NCBI RefSeq assembly: GCF_003858395.1
Contig: NZ_QWEV01000005.1
Location: 3,224,001-3,288,000 of the forward strand
Source of the DNA: Acidipila sp. EB88
Lineage (GTDB): Bacteria; Acidobacteriota; Terriglobia; Terriglobales; Acidobacteriaceae
Direction of reading: 5' to 3'
Length of the DNA stretch: 64,000 nucleotides
Part shown: one piece after another, positions 1-8,844 of the stretch
How positions within the stretch are numbered: the stretch's first letter is position 1
Layout of the letters: every line of letters starts with the position of its first letter
Notes under the pieces: generated by a model
The model's input: the letters and a program-made list of their open reading frames with translations, nothing else
What the model was told of the DNA's origin: nothing
Databases searched by the model: none
Position numbers and translations under genes: made by a program

Positions 1-1823
1 TTCGCTGAGCTGGTCAACACCATCGACGCCGGCAGCGCCTGCTTCTTCAGCAGCCTGCCTGTCTCCTCGGCCAGCTTGAAGTTGCTGGTGACGTTGATAT
101 CCAGCGTCATCGCCCACTGCTCGTCGGAGATAATTCCGTCTGGCGAAGACGGGAACACTGCCGCGGTGTTGATCACGATGTCCACGCCACCGAAAGCCTG
201 GATCGTGGCCGCAAGCGCCTGCTGGATAGCGGCGCGGTCGCGAATATCGATGGAGGTAAAGCTCACCGCTTCCTTGCCGACGATGGCAGCGCACTCTTCC
301 GCCACCGCTTGTGCACCGGCCACATCACGATCAGCGACCATCACATGTGCGCCCCGCTCGGCTGCGAGCAACGCTGTTTCGCGGCCAATGCCCGAGCCAC
401 CGCCCACAATCAGCGCCACCTGCCGGCTCAGTTGTTTCTCGGCAGGCTGCCGGCGGATCTTCGCTTCCTCCAGCGCCCAGTACTCGATGCGGAACGCTTC
501 GCTCGGCGGCAGTGCGACATAATTCTCATACACGGTGAACTGGTCCGGGCTCGCGGCAGGGCCGGCCTGCGGAATCTCTGCGCATGGCACCCCACCGCCA
601 AGCGCGCCCGCGCCACCCATCACACCAATCGCGTTGGTATAGAACTCACCCGTTAAGCGGGCTTCCGTCTTGTTCTTGCCGAAGGTGAACATACCGACGC
701 CGGGAAGCAGCACCACCGTGGGACTTGCATCCCGCTGCTTCGGCGAATCCGGCAGCGCGTGCTTCGTGTAGTACTCCGCATACTGGGCACGGTACGTTTC
801 GAGTGCGATCTCGATCAGTGCAGGAATTTCCTTCGCATCGCCGCTCGGGTCCCACTTCAAAAACATGGGGCGGATCTTGGTGCGAATGAAGTGGTCAGGG
901 CAGCTGGTGCCCAGGTGCGCCAACCGCTCGGCATGTTCGGAGTTTACAAACTCAAGCACCGCCGGTGTGTCTGTGAAACTGCCGATCCAGCGCTGTTTGC
1001 GCGAGACTGCGCCGCGCAGCGAGGGCATCACGTCAGTTGCCACCTGCCTGCGATCCGCGCGGCTCTCCGCGCGCGAACCTCCAAAGGCTTTGTGCGCGTC
1101 GCGCTTCCCGTGCCGGCTGATGAACTGGCCGATCTGATCGATGATCGTGATGGTGTTCAGGTAGCACTCGCGCTGGGTCTCGCCCCACGTAAACAGTCCA
1201 TGGCCGCCAAGCACCACGCCGTCGCAGCCTGGGGTCTCCTGCACAATCCTGCGCAGCATCATGCCCAGCTCGAAGCCGGGCCGCTGCCAAGGCAGCCATG
1301 CGAGCTTGTGTCCGAACTCCGTGTTGAACTCTTCCATCTTCTGCTTGCCGTTGGCCGAGGCGGCAAGCGCGATGCCCCAGTCTGGGTGCAGGTGATCCAC
1401 ATGCGGGAAGGGCAGAAAACCATGCAGGGGCGTGTCGATCGAGGCTGCGGTGGGATTGTTGTTGAACGTCACCAGCGGGTACAGCGCCACCATCGCATCT
1501 TCTTCCGCGACGCCCTGGTACTGGGCTTCAAGCGAGAGCAGGCGATCGAGGTAAAGCGTCGCGAAACCCGAACGCTTGATGGATCCGATATCGCCACCCG
1601 ATCCCTTAACCCAAAGCACCGTCACCGGTTTGCCGCCCACCGGATCCTTCTGCTCAAGTTTTGAACTGGTATTGCCACCGCCGAAGTTGGTAATGCGCAG
1701 GTCGGACCCAAGGAGGTTCGACCGGTAGCGCAGCAACTCAGGCTCGTCCAGTTTGGATGCGACGGCTTCGTCCCACCTGTCTTCAAGAAAGCTCAACTTC
1801 TCTTTGCTCTGTAACTCTGCCAT
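1..1823 (-). CDS. rhaEW: Bifunctional rhamnulose-1-phosphate aldolase / L-lactaldehyde dehydrogenase (partial at left edge)
   Basis: Cytoplasmic fusion enzyme. The class II aldolase half splits L-rhamnulose-1-phosphate into DHAP and L-lactaldehyde, and the short-chain dehydrogenase half oxidises lactaldehyde to L-lactate. The ATG at 1821-1823 follows a purine-rich GGAAAGGAA ribosome-binding site. The aldolase half shows the metal-binding stretch HVDHLHPDW near residue 140 and GGHGLFTWG further on. The SDR half has a Rossmann motif GGGSGIGRE near residue 475 and the NTA and SS segments of the SDR fold. 607 codons are in the window, and the C-terminal part with the YxxxK catalytic pair lies beyond position 1. 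It sits 233 bp downstream of rhaI in the same direction. Assignment follows the RhaEW (TIGR02632-type) architecture and the neighbours. Confidence 0.92.
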   Translation of the reverse strand, partial: MAELQSKEKLSFLEDRWDEAVASKLDEPELLRYRSNLLGSDLRITNFGGGNTSSKLEQKDPVGGKPVTVLWVKGSGGDIGSIKRSGFATLYLDRLLSLEAQYQGVAEEDAMVALYPLVTFNNNPTAASIDTPLHGFLPFPHVDHLHPDWGIALAASANGKQKMEEFNTEFGHKLAWLPWQRPGFELGMMLRRIVQETPGCDGVVLGGHGLFTWGETQRECYLNTITIIDQIGQFISRHGKRDAHKAFGGSRAESRADRRQVATDVMPSLRGAVSRKQRWIGSFTDTPAVLEFVNSEHAERLAHLGTSCPDHFIRTKIRPMFLKWDPSGDAKEIPALIEIALETYRAQYAEYYTKHALPDSPKQRDASPTVVLLPGVGMFTFGKNKTEARLTGEFYTNAIGVMGGAGALGGGVPCAEIPQAGPAASPDQFTVYENYVALPPSEAFRIEYWALEEAKIRRQPAEKQLSRQVALIVGGGSGIGRETALLAAERGAHVMVADRDVAGAQAVAEECAAIVGKEAVSFTSIDIRDRAAIQQALAATIQAFGGVDIVINTAAVFPSSPDGIISDEQWAMTLDINVTSNFKLAEETGRLLKKQALPASMVLTSSA

Positions 1824-2056
1824 GGTGCGTTTTGTTCCTTTCCAGGCAATCCCGGTTCATCCTTCCACACGCCCGGCTCATCGAGCAAGCGTGCTTGTGT
1901 GTGTATGTAGCAAGCTGCGCCACGCATCACGAGGAGCTGAAAGCGGCAGCATCGCGATGCCATGACAACGCAGCCTCTGCCTGCACCAGCGTTCCATGGC
2001 GGCAACGATATGGCTTGAAGCGGACTTCTGCGCCTGCGAGGAGAAGTGTTCTCCCC

Positions 2057-3259
2057 TTAGGCATAGGAGGTAACCGAGCGCTGGTTCGCAGCGCCTCGCT
2101 GCTGTTCCGTCCGCTGCACATACCCGCTTTCCGCAAGCGTTCGAAGCGGGTCCGCGGGAAGGTTTCTCGCCGCGCGCCACTCCCGCACAAGCGGGCGCAC
2201 ATCCGTCCAGAAAGCAGCGCGAAAACACTCCTCCGCCTCGACGATGCGTCCTTGATCCTGCAGTCGATCCAGCATGGCCCTGTCCACCAGCACTGCCTTC
2301 GCATAAAGCTCCTGCGCGGCGAGGATGCTCTGCACCATGGCCTCCATCTTGCCCTTCAGGTTGTGGCTCTGGTCGATCATGTAGGCCACGTCGCGGCTCG
2401 CTTTGGGAGGCGCGCTCAACATCTCGTGAAAGATGCGAAACACCTGGTAAGGATCGATCGAGCCGAGCGTCAGGTCATCGTCGGCATACTTGCGATCGTT
2501 GAAGTGGAAGCCGCCAAGCGCATTCAGATGCAGAAGCCATGCAACGATCTGTTCAATGTTGGTGCCCTGGTAGTGATGACCCGTGTCGACCAGCACCGCT
2601 GCGCGCGGACCTGCGGAGCGGGCAAAGTGATACGCCATGCCCCAGTCTGCAATGTCCATATGATAAGCAGCAGGCTCGAACGGTTTGTACTCGATCAGCA
2701 GGCGCTGCTCTGCGTTGGTAGCTTCGTGCGCCGCCTGCAGCGCTTCTTCGATCCACGCAATGCGCTTGCGCATCGACTGCGAACCTGGATAGTTGGAGCC
2801 ATCGGCCACCCAGATGGAGACATCGCGTGAGCCGAGTGCGCGGCTGATCTCCACCGACTCCACCAGGTGATCGGTCGCCTTGCGTCGGATCTCTGCGCTC
2901 GGGTTCGCCAGCGAGCCGAACTTATACTCTTGCGACTGGAAGAGGTTTGGATTGATGGAGCCGGCACGCACCCCGTGGCGAGCTTCCAATTCGCGGATCG
3001 ACTGCACATCGCTGGCACCGTTTGGCAGATCCCAGAGCACGTGCAATGCGACCGTGGGGCTTGCACCCGTCAAACGGTGCACCTCGCCGGCATCTGCAAA
3101 CTTGTCCGCGATACTGGTCGCGGCTCCCAGCTGGATGAACTTGCCGAAGCGTGTTCCGGTGTTCGCGAAACCCCAGGAGGGTATCTCGATGCGAAACGTA
3201 TCCAGCGCCGCCCACACCTGCTCGCGGGTACCAGCGCTTGCTCCATTGTTGGCGGTCAT
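2057..3259 (-). CDS. rhaI: L-rhamnose isomerase (RhaI type)
   Basis: Cytoplasmic sugar isomerase converting L-rhamnose to L-rhamnulose, of the xylose-isomerase-like TIM-barrel type rather than E. coli RhaA. The expected metal and substrate segments are present: EYKPFEP, VDTGHHYQGTN and FHFNDRKYADDDL. About 400 residues, normal for the family. I chose the ATG at 3257-3259 because AAAGGG lies 7-8 bases upstream. An in-frame GTG at 3275-3277 would add six residues but has no better site. It lies 76 bp downstream of lutC and upstream of rhaEW, so probably one transcript. No rhamnulokinase gene is visible; it may lie left of the window. Confidence 0.93.
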   Translation of the reverse strand: MTANNGASAGTREQVWAALDTFRIEIPSWGFANTGTRFGKFIQLGAATSIADKFADAGEVHRLTGASPTVALHVLWDLPNGASDVQSIRELEARHGVRAGSINPNLFQSQEYKFGSLANPSAEIRRKATDHLVESVEISRALGSRDVSIWVADGSNYPGSQSMRKRIAWIEEALQAAHEATNAEQRLLIEYKPFEPAAYHMDIADWGMAYHFARSAGPRAAVLVDTGHHYQGTNIEQIVAWLLHLNALGGFHFNDRKYADDDLTLGSIDPYQVFRIFHEMLSAPPKASRDVAYMIDQSHNLKGKMEAMVQSILAAQELYAKAVLVDRAMLDRLQDQGRIVEAEECFRAAFWTDVRPLVREWRAARNLPADPLRTLAESGYVQRTEQQRGAANQRSVTSYA

Positions 3260-3335
3260 TCTTCTCACCCTTTCCACTTAGCATCGACGAACGAAAACAG
3301 CATCTGTAACGATTCATTGCCCAAATCGCTCAGGG

Positions 3336-3992
3336 CTATCCATCAACAAGCAGCACGTGCAGAAAGCGCGGACCATGCACGCCCTTGATCCTGGTCATCT
3401 CAATGTCCGCGGTGGCCGATGGGCCGGAGACGAAGGTGGTAGGCAGTGTTGGCGTTGCGGCCAGCCGGGCGAATGCCTGCGGCACGTTCTCTACCACGTC
3501 CTCCGCGCGCACCACGCAAAGGTGAAAGTCGGGGATGAGCGTGCCGGCGCGCCGGCCCTGCCCAGCCACATCCTGCAGAACCAGCGAGCCCGTCTCCGCA
3601 ATCGCTGCAGTCGCTCCCGTGACCACGCCTTGGAATCGATCCAGCTCGCGCGTCGAGAATGTGTCGTCCATCGTCAAAGCAGCATTTTCAGGCGTCCACT
3701 CTGCAGGAAATCCCTGCGGCATGAGCGTGGGTCTGTTGCCACGCATCGCGAGCACCGCGGCGATTGCCGCCGCTACTTCGTGCCCGGCGACGCGCGTTAC
3801 CTCGGCTCCATAGTCGTGCAGGCGATCCTCAAGGAGGTCGAGCCTCTCTGCTTCAGTCAGGTGACCTTGCTGGTTATAGTCCCGCGGCAGCGCCAGCCAT
3901 TCAGCGTTGAGCTGTGCCGCGTCCGCCTGCGGGTGATCGTTGAGGGCAGCGCGGATGCGACCAAGCACAACGCTGCGGGCATCCGCGTTCAT
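3336..3992 (-). CDS. lutC: LutC-like LUD-domain lactate utilization protein
   Basis: Third subunit of the LutABC complex, which in Bacillus subtilis is required for oxidation of L-lactate to pyruvate. The protein, about 218 residues, is a single LUD (YkgG/DUF162) domain with the typical AAIAETGSLVL segment and a C-terminal GPSATADIE motif, followed by VHGPRFLHVLLV. The ATG at 3990-3992 overlaps the lutB stop as ATGA, so translational coupling is expected. A longer in-frame reading back to 4106 is open but would run inside lutB. In a rhamnose operon its role is to drain the lactate made by RhaEW. Confidence 0.9.
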   Translation of the reverse strand: MNADARSVVLGRIRAALNDHPQADAAQLNAEWLALPRDYNQQGHLTEAERLDLLEDRLHDYGAEVTRVAGHEVAAAIAAVLAMRGNRPTLMPQGFPAEWTPENAALTMDDTFSTRELDRFQGVVTGATAAIAETGSLVLQDVAGQGRRAGTLIPDFHLCVVRAEDVVENVPQAFARLAATPTLPTTFVSGPSATADIEMTRIKGVHGPRFLHVLLVDG

Positions 3993-5572
3993 GCTGACTC
4001 CACGCTTGCGGGTGGCTGCTTCGTCGTACCCGTCGGATGATCCGGGACGCCTGGCTTGTTGCGATCCTGCCCGTCCGCCGTGCGATGCGGGCGCTGTTCC
4101 CACCACTCACGAAACGTCTGCTTCGGCATCGCCTTGAGATCGCGCACGCTGGTCCATCCACCCAGGTAGCCGGGCAGGGAACGAATCCACGGCTGTCCCG
4201 CGCCATCATCGCGTGCCATCGTCTTCATGGCCATGCGCCCCGCGCGCTGTGCCGCGCGAAACCGCCGCTCGCTGCGAAAGACACTCGCCGCAGCGCGCAT
4301 TGCCAGCGCCTCCGGGTGCAACCGGCCGCTGATGCTGGCAGCCTGCTCTTTCACCACCCGGCTGCGAAGATGAATCAGCACTTCCGGGATGTTGATCTTG
4401 ACCGGGCAAACCTCGTAGCACGCGCCACACAGCGAGCTTGCGTAAGGCAGGCTCTGCGCATGCTGCATACCAAGCAACTGCGGCGTGAGAATGGCGCCAA
4501 TGGGACCGGCATAGACGCTGCCGTACGCGTGCCCACCTGTCTCGCGATACACCGGGCACGCATTCTGGCATGCCCCGCATCGGATGCAGTGAAGCGTCTG
4601 GCGTGCTGGCTCGTCAGCCAGCACGTCGGTTCTTCCATTGTCGAGCAGCACTACGTGAAAGTTCTGCGGACCATCGCCGGGTCGCACCCCGGTCCAGATC
4701 GAGTTGTAAGGATTCATGCGCTCGCCGGTGGCACTGCGCGGCAGCGTCTGCACCAGCACTTCGAGATCGCGAAAGCGTGCCACGACCTTGTCTATGCCGG
4801 CGATCGTGATCAATGTTTTGGGCAGCGTCAGGCACATGCGTCCATTGCCTTCGCTCTCGACCACGCACACGCCACCGGTCTCGGCGATCAGGAAATTCGC
4901 GCCGCTGATGGCTGTCTCAACCCGCAGAAACTTCTCCCGCAGAAACTGCCGCGCTGCTTCGGCAAGCTCCTGCGGCGTCTCACCCAGTTCCGGCAGCTGC
5001 ATCTCGCGGCGAAAAATCTCGCGGATCTGCTGGCGGTTCTTGTGCAACGCCGGCACCACGATGTGCGATGGCTGGTCCTGTCCGAGTTGGATGATCAGTT
5101 CGGCCAGATCGGTCTCGTACGGGCGAATGCCCGCAGCTTCGAGCGCGCCGTTCAAGTGGATTTCTTCGGTCGTCATCGATTTGATCTTGATGACTTCACC
5201 CGGCGCGGGTCGGCCGGCGGTTGGTGTCCCGGCAGACGCACCCACGGCTTCGCTGGCCAGCTTCACCACGATCGCTTGTGCCTCGGCAGCATCGCGGGCC
5301 CAGTGCACCGTACCGCCCGCCCGCGTGCAGTTGCGCTCAAACTCGAGCAGGTACGCGTCCATGTTTCGGATCGCGTGCTCGCGCAGGCGCTTCCCAGCTT
5401 CACGCAAGGCCTGCCAGTCGCCGCGCTCCGCCACGACCCTGGCGCGCTTGTTCTGGATCACCTCCGTGGCATGACGCACGTTCCCGCGCATCTGTGTATC
5501 GCGCACCGCCTCGGCAGCCACGATCGGGAACGGTCTTGCCGTGCGTGGGTCCAGCATTCTGCCACCGCTCAT
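3989..5572 (-). CDS. lutB: LutB-like iron-sulfur LUD protein
   Basis: Subunit of the L-lactate oxidising LutABC complex. An N-terminal LUD domain includes FLIAETGGVCVVESEGN and the motif GERMNPYNS. It is followed by a ferredoxin-type module with two clusters of cysteines, CIRCGACQNACPVY and CGACYEVCPV, expected to hold [4Fe-4S] centres, and then a C-terminal extension of about 100 residues. About 527 residues from the ATG at 5570-5572, which overlaps the lutA stop as ATGA; the open frame to 5683 is inside lutA and is not needed. The C-terminus ends in a Pro/Thr-rich tail of the kind seen in LutB homologues. Confidence 0.92.
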   Translation of the reverse strand: MSGGRMLDPRTARPFPIVAAEAVRDTQMRGNVRHATEVIQNKRARVVAERGDWQALREAGKRLREHAIRNMDAYLLEFERNCTRAGGTVHWARDAAEAQAIVVKLASEAVGASAGTPTAGRPAPGEVIKIKSMTTEEIHLNGALEAAGIRPYETDLAELIIQLGQDQPSHIVVPALHKNRQQIREIFRREMQLPELGETPQELAEAARQFLREKFLRVETAISGANFLIAETGGVCVVESEGNGRMCLTLPKTLITIAGIDKVVARFRDLEVLVQTLPRSATGERMNPYNSIWTGVRPGDGPQNFHVVLLDNGRTDVLADEPARQTLHCIRCGACQNACPVYRETGGHAYGSVYAGPIGAILTPQLLGMQHAQSLPYASSLCGACYEVCPVKINIPEVLIHLRSRVVKEQAASISGRLHPEALAMRAAASVFRSERRFRAAQRAGRMAMKTMARDDGAGQPWIRSLPGYLGGWTSVRDLKAMPKQTFREWWEQRPHRTADGQDRNKPGVPDHPTGTTKQPPASVESA

Positions 5573-6354
5573 ACCGGGTCGCCTTCCTCGGCTGCCAGGA
5601 TCTCGGCAAGGTGCACGGTGCGGATGCCGGTGCTTTGCCGGTGCAGCGCACCCCCGATATGCATCAGGCAACTGTTGTCGCATGCGCAGCAGATCTCGGC
5701 GCCCGTGTTCTGCACATCGCGCACTTTTTCGGCGAGCATCGCGCCCGAGACCGCCGCATTCTTCACGGCGAAGGTGCCTCCGAATCCGCAGCAGCGCTCC
5801 ACGTTGGGCAGCGTCACAAGCTCGATTCCGCCCACGGCCCGCAGCAGGTCGACCGGCCCGTCGCCAAGCCCAAGCGCCCGCAGGCCGTGGCAGCTTGCGT
5901 GGTACGTCACGCGATGCGGGTAGTATGCCCCGACATCAGCCAGGCCCAGCCGTTTAGTCAGGAACTCGGAGAACTCGAACACCCGTGGCAGCAGGTCGTG
6001 GACCGCCCTGCTCAGCCCCGCATGCCCACCCCTCTCTTCCAGTTCCGTCGCCATCGACGGGTACTGTTCGCGAATCGTGGTGACGCAGCTTGAAGAAGGA
6101 ATCACCACCGCTTCGGCGTGTGCGAACTGCTCCACAAACCGCGCCACCAGCGGCAGCGCCTCATCCCGGTAGCCGGTGTTCGCGTGCATCTGACCACAAC
6201 ACGTCTGCCCGGCAGGGAACTCCACAGTGTGTCCAAGCCGCTCCAGCACACGCACCACCGACTTGCCACATTCCGGAAACAATGTGTCGTTGTAACAGGT
6301 GATGAACAGTGCAACCTGCAGAATGCCTCCAAGTCGAAGAGCGTGCCGTGGCAC
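5569..6354 (-). CDS. lutA: LutA-like (Fe-S)-binding CCG-domain oxidoreductase subunit
   Basis: First gene of the leftward rhamnose/lactate operon; an oxidoreductase subunit with two CCG (cysteine-rich, heterodisulfide-reductase-like) domains. The visible motifs are QTCCGQ and ERCCGFGGTF, with SCHGLR and CACDNSCLMHI between and after them. LutA proteins normally begin about MKVALFVTC; here the matching stretch is LQVALFITC at residue 12. The only conventional start is a GTG at 6352-6354 with no ribosome-binding site. A GGAGG lies four bases before an in-frame CTG at 6319-6321, so a CTG start is possible. Product identity is firm; the start is not. Confidence 0.9.
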   Translation of the reverse strand: MPRHALRLGGILQVALFITCYNDTLFPECGKSVVRVLERLGHTVEFPAGQTCCGQMHANTGYRDEALPLVARFVEQFAHAEAVVIPSSSCVTTIREQYPSMATELEERGGHAGLSRAVHDLLPRVFEFSEFLTKRLGLADVGAYYPHRVTYHASCHGLRALGLGDGPVDLLRAVGGIELVTLPNVERCCGFGGTFAVKNAAVSGAMLAEKVRDVQNTGAEICCACDNSCLMHIGGALHRQSTGIRTVHLAEILAAEEGDPV

Positions 6355-6667
6355 AGCGTTTCAATAGGGAATATCTTCCCGGCTTATCTGCGGCGTGGCC
6401 CGGCGAAACAGGTTCGTCTCGAGTGCCATGCCTCAGACGTGCAATGGTACACGGATGGTGCTACGACTTTCTTGTCCGCTCCTGCAACACCACACCTGGG
6501 CGCATTGCCCGCGGCTCCACCGGCCGCAGCCGCAGACCAATGCAGCCGAAGCAAACACCAACGCCGCCTCTCGAAGCGCCGTCCGCCGGGGCTTTGTTCC
6601 CAGACGCTGCATGCTTCCGGTACAGTGATCACCACTGTTAAATGACTTCGCTGATCGCAGAGGGTTT
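6355..6667. other. Divergent promoter region between lutA and rhaT
   Basis: About 313 bp separate the lutA start region from the rhaT start on the opposite strand, so this gap must hold both promoters of the rhamnose regulon. I see one clear inverted repeat (6622-6638), listed separately, and no convincing gene. Confidence 0.6.
6622..6638. promoter_or_regulatory. Candidate operator upstream of rhaT
   Basis: Perfect inverted repeat ACAGTG-N5-CACTGT, 29 bp upstream of the rhaT GTG start, with an overlapping self-complementary GTGATCAC core (6625-6632). Size and position suit a dimeric repressor such as a LacI- or DeoR-type rhamnose regulator. No such regulator gene is in the window, so this is inference. 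Confidence 0.45.
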
Positions 6668-7873
6668 GTGGGACCGAATCCGTTGATAGGTATTCTTTAC
6701 CACTGGATGGGTGGCTTTGCTTCTGCAACAAACTTCATTCCCTTCAGGGGAATCAAGCGCTGGTCCTGGGAGATCTACTGGCTGGTGCAGGGCGTGGCTG
6801 CCTGGGTCGTAGCGCCCCTTGTGATCGCCGCGATTTTCGTTCCCCACCTGTTCGATGTGCTGCGTGCCTCTCCCCCCGCATCTATTCGCTACGCGATGTT
6901 GTTCGGCGCCATGTGGGGTGTGGGCGGCCTGACGTTCGGGCTCTCGGTTCGTTATCTGGGCATCGCGCTCGGCTACTCCATCTCCCTCGGTCTCTGCACC
7001 GCGTTCGGCACGCTTATTCCGCCCGTGTACTCGGGACAGATCAGCGTGATCGCTCACGAGCGCTCCGGCCAGGTCATCCTTGCAGGCATCGCCATCTGCC
7101 TGCTGGCCGTGGTAGTCAACGGGGTAGCCGGCTGGGTCAAGGAGCGCGAGGTCTCGCCGGAGGAGCGGCTCGAGAGCGGGGAGCTGGATTTCTCGCTGGT
7201 GCGTGGGCTGAGCGTCGCCGTATTCGCAGGCATCATGAGTGCTTTCTTCGCGTTCGCCCTGCAGGCCGGCGCCCCCATTGCCGCCGTTGCCAGACAGCGC
7301 CTTGTGGCCGAGGGCCGCATGGACCTGTGGCAGAACCTGCCGGTGCTCGTGGTTGTGCTCTGGGGTGGCTTTGCAACGAACCTGGTCTGGTCCGTGATCC
7401 TGATCCTGCGAAACCGATCGTTCGCCCAGTTTGCCGGCCAGCCCGGCCGCAACCCCATGCGCGCTGCCCAGCTGACGGGTTACACCCTGATGAATGTAGA
7501 TCCACGCGAGCTTGCCCAGCGCATCGCTCCCAAGGTCCTGCTGCAGAACTATGGCTTTGCGAGCCTTGCCGGGTTGATCTGGTACCTGCAGTTCTTCTTC
7601 TACTCGCTTGGCCAGACCAAGATGGGCAGGTACGACTTTTCTTCCTGGACATTGCACATGGCCTCGATCATCATCTTTGCCACGCTCTGGGGAATCTTTT
7701 TGAAGGAGTGGGTGGGCACGAGCCTGCGCACCAAGAGCCTCGTGGCCTGCGGACTGGCACTGCTGATCGGCTCAACACTGGTGGTCGGCTTCGGCAACTA
7801 CCTCAAGGCAGTGCAGGATCAAACGATTGTGCAGGCCGGGTGCAGCGGTTGCAGGGGAGCGAGCCAGCCGTAG
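6668..7873 (+). CDS. rhaT: L-rhamnose/proton symporter RhaT
   Basis: Inner-membrane sugar/proton symporter of the drug/metabolite transporter superfamily. About ten hydrophobic segments are visible across 401 residues. The N-terminus LIGILYHWMGGFASATNFIP corresponds in position to the E. coli RhaT start region, followed by a WSWE motif. The GTG at 6668-6670 gives that alignment; the ribosome-binding site AGAGGG is close, about three bases away. Divergent from the lut/rha operon, which supplies the catabolic enzymes for its substrate. The C-terminal CSGCRG tail is unusual but short. Confidence 0.93.
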   Translation: MGPNPLIGILYHWMGGFASATNFIPFRGIKRWSWEIYWLVQGVAAWVVAPLVIAAIFVPHLFDVLRASPPASIRYAMLFGAMWGVGGLTFGLSVRYLGIALGYSISLGLCTAFGTLIPPVYSGQISVIAHERSGQVILAGIAICLLAVVVNGVAGWVKEREVSPEERLESGELDFSLVRGLSVAVFAGIMSAFFAFALQAGAPIAAVARQRLVAEGRMDLWQNLPVLVVVLWGGFATNLVWSVILILRNRSFAQFAGQPGRNPMRAAQLTGYTLMNVDPRELAQRIAPKVLLQNYGFASLAGLIWYLQFFFYSLGQTKMGRYDFSSWTLHMASIIIFATLWGIFLKEWVGTSLRTKSLVACGLALLIGSTLVVGFGNYLKAVQDQTIVQAGCSGCRGASQP

Positions 7874-7933
7874 CTCTGGCGCTTGATGCGGCTGGGGCCA
7901 ACTCACACACTTCTCCCATCCTGGACGACAGAA

Positions 7934-8698
7934 ATGAAACGCTTGCCCCTTGTGGTCCTGTTAGCAGCTTCAAGCATGGCAGCCTCCGCTCAAACGCCGG
8001 CGTCCGCGCCGCTGCCCGAGGTTGAAGCTGCCACGATCAACCCGACCGCGCCCGATGCCATCAACAGTGGCTTCCACACAGAGGATAATGGGCACCGCGC
8101 CTTCATCGAAAACCTGCCGGTCGCACGACTGCTCACCATCGTGTACGACCTGCAAAACGATCAAGTCATCGCCGTTCCTAAGTGGGCGCAGACCGACCGA
8201 TTCGACATCCATATCGTGATCGCTGGTGGCGCGACTCCCACGTTGGCGCAGTGGAAACAGTTGACTCGCGCTATTCTTGCGGAACGCTTTCACCTCAAGG
8301 CGCATGACGAGACGCGCGAGCTGCCTGTCTACTCCCTCACGGTTGACAAGGGAGGTCTTCGTATCAAGCCCAGTATCCCAATGAAAGACGATCTTCCGGA
8401 TGACACCATGACTGGCTATGGCAATCTCCAGGAGACAAACGTCACCATGGCAAACTTCTCAAAAACGCTGGGCTTCCTGTTGGAGCGCCCGGTGGTCGAC
8501 GACACCCATCTCGGGGAGCAGCGCTTTGATTTCACGCTCCACTGGAGCAACACGATGCAGACCGCATCGGACAATGCTGCGGCACTCCCCGATCTCCGCA
8601 CAGCGCTTCACGAGCAGGCAGGTCTTCGGCTCACGGCGACCCGCGGCAACGCGCGTGTGCTGGTCATCGACGCGCTGGACCGGCCCACACCCAACTAG
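7934..8698 (+). CDS. TIGR03435-type secreted protein of unknown function
   Basis: Starts MKRLPLVVLL with a signal peptide ending near ASAQ|TPA, so exported. The mature part follows the TIGR03435 pattern common in Acidobacteria (hundreds of paralogues in Solibacter): a DRFDIH segment, an ILAERFHLKAHDETRELPVYSLTV segment typical of the family, and a C-terminal RVLVIDALDRPTPN ending. About 254 residues. The family function is unknown; many members are encoded near sensor or peptidase genes, which is not so here. I took the ATG at 7934 because an upstream in-frame ATG (7883) would put 17 non-signal residues in front. Confidence 0.8.
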   Translation: MKRLPLVVLLAASSMAASAQTPASAPLPEVEAATINPTAPDAINSGFHTEDNGHRAFIENLPVARLLTIVYDLQNDQVIAVPKWAQTDRFDIHIVIAGGATPTLAQWKQLTRAILAERFHLKAHDETRELPVYSLTVDKGGLRIKPSIPMKDDLPDDTMTGYGNLQETNVTMANFSKTLGFLLERPVVDDTHLGEQRFDFTLHWSNTMQTASDNAAALPDLRTALHEQAGLRLTATRGNARVLVIDALDRPTPN

Positions 8699-8844
8699 GC
8701 CGACGATGAGGTGAAGCGAGGTTTCGTTCGCTGCTGTTTCACTCCCGCTTCGCGGCTTTGCGAACCCTGCTTCCTCGTAGTTGCGCTGCTTGGGCTTGCA
8801 GGGACACCACGCAGCACACAAAGCAGTGCGCATCGGCCGGACGG

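Noticed and set aside
4037..5923. Long plus-strand open frames opposite lutA/lutB (and 759-1664, 14746-16392, 2057-like counterparts)
   Set aside because: They mirror strongly supported minus-strand genes and show no motifs or ribosome-binding sites.
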